Shown in pieces: positions 57,200-64,000 of a stretch of DNA of 64,000 bases. Position 1 is the stretch's first letter. Every line of letters begins with the position of its first letter. The notes beneath the pieces are model-generated. The model saw only the letters and a list, made by a program, of their open reading frames with translations, made no database searches and was not told the origin of the DNA. Location: positions 434,001 to 498,000 of the forward strand of contig NZ_AFCF02000001.1 in NCBI RefSeq assembly GCF_000203975.2. Direction: 5' to 3'. Source of the stretch: Leisingera sp. ANG1. Its GTDB lineage: Bacteria; Pseudomonadota; Alphaproteobacteria; Rhodobacterales; Rhodobacteraceae. The translations under genes were made by a program, and so were the position numbers.

Positions 57200-58372
57200 A
57201 TGATCCCTGTCAGCGAAGCCCGCGCGCATCTTCTGGCGCTTGTCAGCCAGCTTGAAACCGAGGAAGTTCCGCTTGCGGAGGCCGCAGGCCGGGTGCTTGC
57301 CCGCGATCTCCAGGCCCGCCGCGACCAGCCGCCGTTCTCCGCCTCCGCCATGGATGGCTACGCGGTGAACGCCGCCGAAGTTGAGCTGCACGCCATGTTC
57401 AAGGTGATCGGCGAGGCCGCAGCCGGCCACGCTTTCGCTGGCCGTGTGGGCGCAGGCCAGGCGGTGCGGATCTTCACCGGCGCCCCGGTGCCGGAGGGCG
57501 CAAGTTTCGTTGTCATTCAAGAGGATGTGACCCGCAGCGGCGACCTCATCACCATCACCGATGCGCCCGGCAGCAACCACAATATCCGCCCCCGCGGCGG
57601 CGATTTCACCGATGGCCAGACCGTCAGCGCGCCGCGGCTGCTGACGCCTGCAGACATTGCCCTGCTGGCCGCGATGAACATTCCCTCGGTCCCCGTCACC
57701 CGCCGCCCGGAGGTCGCGCTGATCTCCACCGGCGACGAGCTGGTGATGCCCGGCGGCACGCCAGGACCGGACCAGATCATCGCCTCCAACACCTTTGGCC
57801 TCAAGGCGATGCTCGAGGAACTGGGCGCCCGCGCCCGCATCCTTCCCATCGCCCGCGACACCGAAAGCTCCCTGCGCACCGCGTTTGAACTGGCAGAGGG
57901 CGCCGACCTGGTTGTCACCATCGGCGGCGCCTCGGTCGGCGATCACGATCTGGTAGGAAAGGTGGCGCAGGACCTCGGGATGGAGCGCAGCTTCTACAAG
58001 GTTGCCATGCGCCCCGGCAAACCGCTGATGGCCGGCCGCATGGGCAGTGCTGCAATGGTCGGCCTGCCCGGCAACCCGGTTTCCGCCATGGTCTGCGGCC
58101 ACGTGTTCCTGGCGCCGGTGATCCGTACCATGCTGGGACTGCCGGCGGAGGCCGCGCAGCTGCGCACGGCCACCCTGGCGGCTGCCCTGCCGGAAAACGG
58201 CCCGCGGGAGCATTACATGCGGGCGCAGGTCGAAAACGGCCAGCTGACAGCCTTTGAAAACCAGGACAGCTCGCTCCTCACCGTGCTAGCAGAGGCCAAC
58301 GCCCTCCTGGTGCGTGCACCAGATGACAGCGCCCGTGCGGTAGGCGAAGCGGTGCAATACCTGCCCGTCTGA
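57200..58372 (+). CDS. moeA: Molybdopterin molybdenumtransferase
   Basis: A 390-residue MoeA that inserts molybdate into adenylated molybdopterin. It shows [67 protein letters not shown] and [13 protein letters not shown]. Its ATG begins on the base right after the moaC stop, so the two are coupled. lexA follows under its own promoter. Confidence 0.96.
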   Translation: MIPVSEARAHLLALVSQLETEEVPLAEAAGRVLARDLQARRDQPPFSASAMDGYAVNAAEVELHAMFKVIGEAAAGHAFAGRVGAGQAVRIFTGAPVPEGASFVVIQEDVTRSGDLITITDAPGSNHNIRPRGGDFTDGQTVSAPRLLTPADIALLAAMNIPSVPVTRRPEVALISTGDELVMPGGTPGPDQIIASNTFGLKAMLEELGARARILPIARDTESSLRTAFELAEGADLVVTIGGASVGDHDLVGKVAQDLGMERSFYKVAMRPGKPLMAGRMGSAAMVGLPGNPVSAMVCGHVFLAPVIRTMLGLPAEAAQLRTATLAAALPENGPREHYMRAQVENGQLTAFENQDSSLLTVLAEANALLVRAPDDSARAVGEAVQYLPV

Positions 58373-58455
58373 CCCCGCTTCTTCTTTGCACTAATACTCA
58401 AACCGGTGGCGGCAGCCTCCGGGCCTGCCGCTGCCATTCTTCAGATACAGCCATG

Positions 58456-58484
58456 TTGACACAAAACGTGAACATGCGTAGAAC
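58456..58484 (+). promoter_or_regulatory. lexA promoter overlapped by an alphaproteobacterial SOS box
   Basis: TTGACA (58456-58461), a 17-base spacer and TAGAAC (58479-58484). The direct repeat GAAC-N7-GAAC (58470-58484), the SOS box of the alphaproteobacteria (GTTC-N7-GTTC on the other strand), overlaps the -10. LexA binding there would block polymerase, so lexA represses itself and rises after DNA damage. Confidence 0.85.
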
Positions 58485-58516
58485 AAAAGAAAACCTGAGG
58501 CACGGAGGGAGCGGCG

Positions 58517-59224
58517 ATGCTCACAAAGAAGCAACTTCAACTGCTGGAATTCATTCACAAACGCCTGCAGCGCGATGGCGTGCCCCCCAGTTTTGACGAA
58601 ATGAAGACGGAACTGGATCTCAGGTCGAAATCGGGCATCCACCGGCTGATCACGGCGCTGGAGGAACGCGGCTTCATCCGCCGCCTGCCTCACCGTGCGC
58701 GTGCCATTGAAATTATCCGCCTGCCAGAAAGCCTTGGCGGCACTGGCGAACCGCAGGGATTTGCCCCCAAGGTGATTGACGGCGGTCAGGCCAAAACCAC
58801 CGCTCCTGCCCGCGCTTCGGCGGACCCGCTGCGTCAGGCGGCGGTTGAACTTCCGGTGATGGGGCGCATCGCTGCCGGCGTGCCGATTGAGGCGATCAGC
58901 CAGGTCTCGCATCAGGTCGCAGTGCCAGGGGGCATGATTGCCACAGGCGGCCAGCACTACGCGCTGGAAGTGAAGGGCGATTCCATGATTGAGGCCGGTA
59001 TCAACGATGGCGACATCGTGGTGATCCGCGAAAGCGCTGCCGCCGACAACGGCGACATCGTGGTGGCGCTGGTCGAAGGCCAGGAGGCAACGCTGAAACG
59101 CTACTACCGCGAGGGGTCGATGATCGCGCTGGAAGCTGCCAACCCGGCCTATGAAACCCGCCGCTATCCCGAAGACATGGTTCAGGTCCAGGGCCGCCTG
59201 GTCGGCCTGATCCGCACCTACTGA
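58517..59224 (+). CDS. lexA: LexA repressor
   Basis: A 235-residue SOS repressor. A winged-helix DNA-binding domain (residues 1-65, [29 protein letters not shown]) is followed by a linker and the self-cleaving domain. The cleavage site is Ala120-Gly121 (GRIAAGVP); the catalytic pair is Ser156 (GDSM) and Lys194 (EATLKRYY). RecA filaments trigger cleavage. It carries its own SOS box upstream. Its last 7 bases overlap the convergent comEC end. Confidence 0.97.
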   Translation: MLTKKQLQLLEFIHKRLQRDGVPPSFDEMKTELDLRSKSGIHRLITALEERGFIRRLPHRARAIEIIRLPESLGGTGEPQGFAPKVIDGGQAKTTAPARASADPLRQAAVELPVMGRIAAGVPIEAISQVSHQVAVPGGMIATGGQHYALEVKGDSMIEAGINDGDIVVIRESAAADNGDIVVALVEGQEATLKRYYREGSMIALEAANPAYETRRYPEDMVQVQGRLVGLIRTY

Positions 59225-61281
59225 CCTCCAGCTCCACTCAGCAGCTGCCGAAGGCGGCGGATTTCCCGCCCCTCCGGCTGCCAGCCGGTCCAGGGCCGCT
59301 CGCCTGCAGCCTCCCGCGCTGTCAGGATCTCACCTTCGCGTGTCATGGCAATACTGCCGGTCTGCCGCATCACCTCCGGTGTCAGCAGCAGGCAATTGCC
59401 GTCGTCCGGCACAGTGGAAATGATTATGTCCCTTTCGTTGCAGCCGCTTACAGCCGCCAGCTTACGCTTTCCCGGCGCGTGCAGCAGACGGTAGCCCGCG
59501 CCCTGCCAGACCGGAATCCGGTCCAGCCCTTCCTCCCAGCGGGCAGCGGCAACAGGCTGGGTTGCCGGATCGCCGTCATTCTCCAGCCAGATTTCCGCTG
59601 TGAACCCCTGCCCCTTGGCGCGCGACAGCGCACGGCCATCTGCTTCCATCACCCCGATCAGCCCGCCGGAGTCGGCAATCAGGATGTCGGGACGCCCGGA
59701 TGAGGTCCAGAGAGCAAAAGCTGCTGCGGCTGGCAGCAGACCTGCCAGCCGCAACCGCCCCTGCCAGGCCACCGCAAAGACGAACCCTCCGGCCAGCAGC
59801 GGCAGCACCCAGGGCACTGGCGCCGCCACATGCGACACTGCGCCGTCAAAGCCGGATACGGTACTGGCCACCATCAGGATCCAGTCCAAGCCCCATTGCA
59901 TCACTGTCAGCCCGATCCACTCCAGCCCCAGCGGTGCCAGGCACAGCGCCAGCACCGCAGCGGGGATCACAATCGTGCCCATCACCGGCACCGACAGAAG
60001 GTTTGCCAGCAGGCCGTAATGCGGAATGGTGTTGAAATGCGCCGCCGCAAAGGGGGCCGTTGCCGCCCCGGCCACCGCGGAGGAGACAACCAGCGCCAAG
60101 ACAGGCCGCAGCCAGCGCGGCCCCAGCGGCACCTGCCCGTCCCGCAGCGCGGCAAATACGGCCACCAGCGCTGCGGTGGCGGCAAAGCTCATCTGGAAAC
60201 CAGGGCTCAGCAGGCTTTCCGGCCGCCTCAGCAGCACGATCACCGCCGCCACCGCAACCGCGCGCAGGGTGATCGCCCGCCGGTTCAAGAGCACCGCGCC
60301 GAACATCACCGCCACCATGACAAAGGCGCGCTCTGTCGCGACATTGCCGCCCGACAGCAGCAGATACCCGGCCCCCGCGGCCAGCGCAGCAACTGCGGCC
60401 AGTTTCTTGACCGGCCAGCGCAACGCAACCCAGGGTACCATGCACATCAGAGTTCTAAGCGCTGCAAAGACAAAGCCCGTCAGCAGCCCCATATGCAGGC
60501 CTGAAATTGCCAGCAGATGCGCCAAGTTGCTCTGCCGCAGCGCGGTCAGTGTTTCCTCACCCACGCCGCTGCGGTCGCCGGCTGTCACAGCCGCGGCAAA
60601 CCCGCCGGCCTCGCCCGGCAGCTGTTTTTGCAAATACTGCGCCAGCGATCTGCGCAGCTGCTCAACTGGTTTGTCTTCACCGGGGGCTTCGGCCAGCAGC
60701 ACCGGCACGCGGGTATATCCCAGCCCGCCCAGCTGTTTGAACCAGGCATGGCGGCGGAAGTCGAAACCGCCCGGTTCCGCCGGCCCCTGCGGCGGCAAGA
60801 GATGCGCGGTGGTCATCACCCGCGCGCCTGGCGGCGGTATGTCCGCTTGCCCCTTCAGTGAAACCCTGACCTGCGCGGGCGTATCCTCCGGCGCAGCCCG
60901 GTCCAGGCGCACCTGATCCAGCGTCAGCCGCAGCGCGTCCGTGGGAGAGCGGTCGACAGTCACCACCCGACCCTCAACCGGTCCGTAATAGCGGAAGTCC
61001 AGTACCGGAGCGGCCACCAGATGGGTGCGTGCAAACGCCAGGCAAATCCCCGCCGCCAGAAGCGCTGGAACCCAGCACAGAAAGGCCATAGGCCGCCGCA
61101 ACAGCGCGCAAGCCCCCAGCAGCAGCGACGCACAGCCCAACGCGGTTATTGCCGCGGTGCCCGGTTCGGTTTTCAGGCTGAAATAGGCTCCGATCCCGGC
61201 ACCCAGAAACACCGGCACCCAGGGAAACAGGTTGCCGCGCTGACCTTGCAGAGCGTCGCTGACTGCAGTTCCAAGCCCCAT
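59218..61281 (-). CDS. ComEC/Rec2 DNA-uptake channel
   Basis: A 687-residue ComEC/Rec2-family protein. It has an N-terminal DUF4131-like part (about 20-190), then the competence membrane domain with [58 protein letters not shown] and [21 protein letters not shown]-terminal region replaces the usual metallo-beta-lactamase-like domain and looks short. It should carry single-stranded DNA across the inner membrane. It is convergent with lexA and divergent from gltX. Confidence 0.9.
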   Translation of the reverse strand: MGLGTAVSDALQGQRGNLFPWVPVFLGAGIGAYFSLKTEPGTAAITALGCASLLLGACALLRRPMAFLCWVPALLAAGICLAFARTHLVAAPVLDFRYYGPVEGRVVTVDRSPTDALRLTLDQVRLDRAAPEDTPAQVRVSLKGQADIPPPGARVMTTAHLLPPQGPAEPGGFDFRRHAWFKQLGGLGYTRVPVLLAEAPGEDKPVEQLRRSLAQYLQKQLPGEAGGFAAAVTAGDRSGVGEETLTALRQSNLAHLLAISGLHMGLLTGFVFAALRTLMCMVPWVALRWPVKKLAAVAALAAGAGYLLLSGGNVATERAFVMVAVMFGAVLLNRRAITLRAVAVAAVIVLLRRPESLLSPGFQMSFAATAALVAVFAALRDGQVPLGPRWLRPVLALVVSSAVAGAATAPFAAAHFNTIPHYGLLANLLSVPVMGTIVIPAAVLALCLAPLGLEWIGLTVMQWGLDWILMVASTVSGFDGAVSHVAAPVPWVLPLLAGGFVFAVAWQGRLRLAGLLPAAAAFALWTSSGRPDILIADSGGLIGVMEADGRALSRAKGQGFTAEIWLENDGDPATQPVAAARWEEGLDRIPVWQGAGYRLLHAPGKRKLAAVSGCNERDIIISTVPDDGNCLLLTPEVMRQTGSIAMTREGEILTAREAAGERPWTGWQPEGREIRRLRQLLSGAGGQ

Positions 61282-61360
61282 GCTTGCCCCCCGCCTTCTG
61301 GCCCGGTAGACAGGCGGAAACTCTACGCCTCACATGGTTTCCAAAAGGTAAATCCTGCAC

Positions 61361-62761
61361 ATGACCCAACCGGTTGTCACCCGCTTCGCGCCCTCTCCCA
61401 CCGGCTATCTGCACATCGGCGGCGCCCGCACCGCGCTGTTCAACTGGCTCTATGCCCGCGGCCGTGGCGGCAAGTTCCTGCTGCGGATCGAGGATACCGA
61501 CCGCGAACGCTCCACGCCGGAGGCCACCGCGGCCATCCTGCAGGGCATGGAATGGCTGGGATTGGACCATGACGGCGAGGTGATCAGCCAGTTTGAACGC
61601 GCGGACCGCCACGCCGAAGTGGCGAAACAGCTGCTGGCCGAAGGCAAGGCGTATAAGTGCTTTGCCACCCAGGAAGAAATCGCCGCCTTCCGCGATCAGG
61701 CCAAGGCTGAGGGCAAATCGACGCTCTATCGCTCTCCCTGGCGCGACGCGGACGCGTCCAGCCACCCGGACGCGCCTTATGTGATCCGCATCAAGGCGCC
61801 GCAGGACGGCGCCACCGTGATCCAGGATGAGGTGCAGGGCGACGTTACCATCCGCAACGACCAGCTGGATGACATGATTCTGCTGCGCTCCGACGGCACC
61901 CCGGTCTATATGCTGGCGGTGGTGGTCGACGACCACGACATGGGCGTGACCCATGTGATCCGCGGCGACGATCACCTGAACAACGCCGCCCGCCAGATGA
62001 TGATCTATCAGGCGATGGGGTGGGACGTGCCGGTCTGGGCGCATATCCCGCTGATCCACGGCGCCGATGGCAAGAAGCTCTCCAAGCGCCACGGCGCGCT
62101 TGGCGCACAGGAATACCAGGCGATGGGCTATCCGGCTGCCGGCATGCGCAACTACTTGGCGCGTCTCGGCTGGTCACACGGCGATGACGAGTTTTTTACG
62201 GACGCGCAGGCCAAAGAGTGGTTTAATCTCGGCGGCATCGGCAAAAGCCCGGCCCGGTTCGACACCAAGAAGCTGGAGAATCTCTGCGGCCAGCACATTG
62301 CCATCGGCGAAGATGCCGCACTGCGGCAGGAAATCTGCGCCTATTTGGCGGCTGCCGGGGAACCCGCCCTGACTGACGCGCAGTCACTAGGTCTGGAGCG
62401 TGCGATGTATTGCCTCAAGGACCGCGCGCGCACCTTCCCTGAACTGCTTGAAAAAGCGCATTTTATCCTTGCCTCACGGCCTCTTGACCGGGACGCGAAG
62501 GCAGAAAAGGCTCTGACTTCTGTATCCGATGGTATACTGGAAGAATTGACGCCGCAGCTGCAAAATGCTAGCTGGGTCCGTGACGATCTGGAGGCGCTTC
62601 TGAACGGATTTGCAGAAGCCCATGATACCAAGTTCGGCAAACTGGCAGGCCCCTTGCGGGCAGTGCTGGCCGGCCGGGCGGTAACGCCTTCGGTGTTCGA
62701 CATGATGCTGATTCTAGGCCGCGAGGAAACCCTCGCCCGGCTCAAGGACGCAACAGGCTGA
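61361..62761 (+). CDS. gltX: Glutamate--tRNA ligase
   Basis: A 466-residue class I synthetase charging tRNA-Glu (and, where gatCAB exists, misacylating tRNA-Gln). The HIGH motif is [20 protein letters not shown] near residue 18 and the KMSKS region is [15 protein letters not shown] near residue 240. The anticodon-binding half is complete. It stands between comEC (divergent) and gltA. Confidence 0.97.
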   Translation: MTQPVVTRFAPSPTGYLHIGGARTALFNWLYARGRGGKFLLRIEDTDRERSTPEATAAILQGMEWLGLDHDGEVISQFERADRHAEVAKQLLAEGKAYKCFATQEEIAAFRDQAKAEGKSTLYRSPWRDADASSHPDAPYVIRIKAPQDGATVIQDEVQGDVTIRNDQLDDMILLRSDGTPVYMLAVVVDDHDMGVTHVIRGDDHLNNAARQMMIYQAMGWDVPVWAHIPLIHGADGKKLSKRHGALGAQEYQAMGYPAAGMRNYLARLGWSHGDDEFFTDAQAKEWFNLGGIGKSPARFDTKKLENLCGQHIAIGEDAALRQEICAYLAAAGEPALTDAQSLGLERAMYCLKDRARTFPELLEKAHFILASRPLDRDAKAEKALTSVSDGILEELTPQLQNASWVRDDLEALLNGFAEAHDTKFGKLAGPLRAVLAGRAVTPSVFDMMLILGREETLARLKDATG

Positions 62762-62888
62762 CTGCGGTCTTAACGCCCGGGAAAGCCTGTTTTGATACGA
62801 CAACCCCTGCGCGAAACCGCGCAGGCGCTGCCCGCATGAATGCACCCGGACCGGGCGGTATTCGTGCCTGCAACAGGAAGGGACATTT

Positions 62889-64000
62889 ATGACCGACACA
62901 CAGAAATCAGCCACGCTCACGCTGGATGGCGAAAGCTTTGAGCTGCCCATTTTCTCGCCGACGGCCGGGCCCGATGTTGTCGACATCCGCAAGCTCTACG
63001 CGCAGGCAGGTGTGTTCACCTACGACCCGGGCTTCACTTCCACCGCCAGCTGCGACAGCACCATCACCTATATTGATGGCGACAAAGGCGAGCTGCTGCA
63101 CCGCGGCTACCCGATCGACCAGCTGGCGTCCAAATCGCATTACCTCGAGGTCTGCTACCTGCTGCTCTACGGTGAACTGCCGACCGCAGCCCAGCTCGAG
63201 GATTTCGAGACCCGTGTGACCCGTCACACCATGGTGCATGAGCAGATGCACAACTTCTTCCGCGGCTTCCGCCGCGATGCGCACCCGATGGCGACCCTGG
63301 TGGGTGTTGTCGGCGCAATGTCGGCCTTCTATCACGACTCGCTGGACGTGACCGACCCCTGGCAGCGCGAAGTTGCCGCCGTGCGCCTGATCGCCAAGCT
63401 GCCGACCATCGCCGCAATGGCCTACAAGTATTCGATCGGCCAGCCGTTTGTGTATCCGCGCAACGATCTGGATTACGCGGCCAACTTCCTGCACATGTGC
63501 TTCTCTGTTCCGGCCGAGGAATACCATGTGAACCCGATCCTCAGCCGGGCGATGGACCGTATTCTGACCCTGCACGCAGATCACGAGCAGAACGCCTCCA
63601 CCTCCACCGTGCGCCTGGCGTCTTCCTCCGGGGCGAACCCGTTCGCCTGCATCGCAGCCGGCATCGCCTGCCTCTGGGGCCCGGCCCACGGCGGCGCCAA
63701 CCAGGCCTGCCTGGAGATGCTCAAGGAAATCGGCACCGTCGACCGCATTCCGGAATACATCGCCCGCGCCAAGGACAAGAACGACCCGTTCCGCCTGATG
63801 GGCTTTGGCCACCGCGTCTACAAGAACACCGACCCGCGCGCGACCGTGCTGAAACAGTCCGCCGATGAAGTGCTGGAGCTCCTGGGCGTCGATGACAACC
63901 CGCTCCTGCAGGTCGCCAAGGAGCTGGAGCAGACCGCGCTCAACGACCCCTACTTCATCGAAAAGAAGCTGTTCCCGAACGTCGACTTCTACTCCGGCAT
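62889..64000 (+). CDS. gltA: Citrate synthase, 3' part cut off by window edge
   Basis: The first 370 codons of type II (hexameric) citrate synthase, the entry enzyme of the TCA cycle. ATG 62889 follows GGAAGGGA. Conserved parts include [91 protein letters not shown] with the catalytic His residues, and [18 protein letters not shown]. The final catalytic Asp region lies just at or past the edge. It has its own 127-base upstream region after gltX. Confidence 0.96.
   Translation, partial: MTDTQKSATLTLDGESFELPIFSPTAGPDVVDIRKLYAQAGVFTYDPGFTSTASCDSTITYIDGDKGELLHRGYPIDQLASKSHYLEVCYLLLYGELPTAAQLEDFETRVTRHTMVHEQMHNFFRGFRRDAHPMATLVGVVGAMSAFYHDSLDVTDPWQREVAAVRLIAKLPTIAAMAYKYSIGQPFVYPRNDLDYAANFLHMCFSVPAEEYHVNPILSRAMDRILTLHADHEQNASTSTVRLASSSGANPFACIAAGIACLWGPAHGGANQACLEMLKEIGTVDRIPEYIARAKDKNDPFRLMGFGHRVYKNTDPRATVLKQSADEVLELLGVDDNPLLQVAKELEQTALNDPYFIEKKLFPNVDFYSG

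Overview
This is a contiguous stretch of ordinary chromosome, about 60% G+C and gene-dense, from an alphaproteobacterium of the Roseobacter group (Rhodobacteraceae; Leisingera/Phaeobacter/Ruegeria-like). The placement rests on several markers together: the ChpT phosphotransferase, a TAXI-type TRAP transporter with fused membrane subunits, the ornithine-lipid pair olsB-olsA, class II (B12-dependent) ribonucleotide reductase NrdJ, a possible split-methionine-synthase cluster, the alphaproteobacterial direct-repeat SOS box at lexA, and the order trpGDC-moaC-moeA-lexA-comEC-gltX-gltA. No phage, insertion sequence, CRISPR array or plasmid function was seen. Both ends are cut inside genes (mtnA on the left, gltA on the right).

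Layout. 1-6.3 kb: 5' part of mtnA, a YpfJ-type zinc peptidase and an RND efflux pair without its outer-membrane channel. 7-11.2 kb: TAXI-TRAP solute transporter with a UspA protein. 11.2-15.3 kb (minus strand): an ABC exporter-like module of ATPase, FtsX-type permease and secreted AttH/CrtC-like protein. 15.5-21 kb: a small K+ channel, cardiolipin synthase, a YihY/BrkB membrane protein, then ppx / DUF2007-like / rlmE. 21.3-23.6 kb: a one-carbon cluster (virulence-factor-domain protein, MTHFR-like protein, methyl-THF:corrinoid methyltransferase with an RGG tail). 23.8-30.3 kb: tRNA-Ser, DUF2059, rplU-rpmA, GNAT, obgE-proB-proA. 30.3-34.8 kb: chpT and a divergent DUF3553 gene, olsBA, rpsB-tsf. 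35.2-38.8 kb: aroQ-luxR solo, a beta-lactamase-family protein, tesB. 39.2-45.4 kb: nrdJ, tRNA-Pro, DUF192, tandem cold-shock protein, pdxH. 45.5-51.8 kb: fabI, gpt, an aminotransferase, ppiD-trpE. 51.9-64 kb: a YibQ-like gene set antisense between trpE and trpG, then trpG-trpD-ung-trpC-moaC-moeA, lexA, comEC (minus), gltX and gltA.

Functional threads. Translation and ribosome biogenesis are well represented (L21, L27, S2, EF-Ts, ObgE, RlmE, GltX). Amino-acid supply includes tryptophan (trpE, G, D, C), proline (proB, A), the shikimate step AroQ and possibly methionine. Envelope work includes OlsBA, cardiolipin synthase, FabI, PpiD and the ABC/AttH module. DNA maintenance and SOS functions (ung, lexA, comEC, nrdJ) cluster to the right.

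The observations I rate highest are: a string of four TTAA half-sites at exact 11-bp spacing (43396-43432) in a 722-bp gene-free region between nrdJ and tRNA-Pro, which matches the CtrA box pattern (TTAA-N7-TTAA) three times over; a fold-rich gene-free segment between tsf and luxR (34825-34970) that could encode a structured RNA; an RGG-type arginine/glycine tail on a TIM-barrel methyltransferase; and a helix-hairpin-helix extension on ribosomal protein L21. None of these is proved by sequence reading alone, and I did not find clear evidence for a wholly new multi-gene system in the window.
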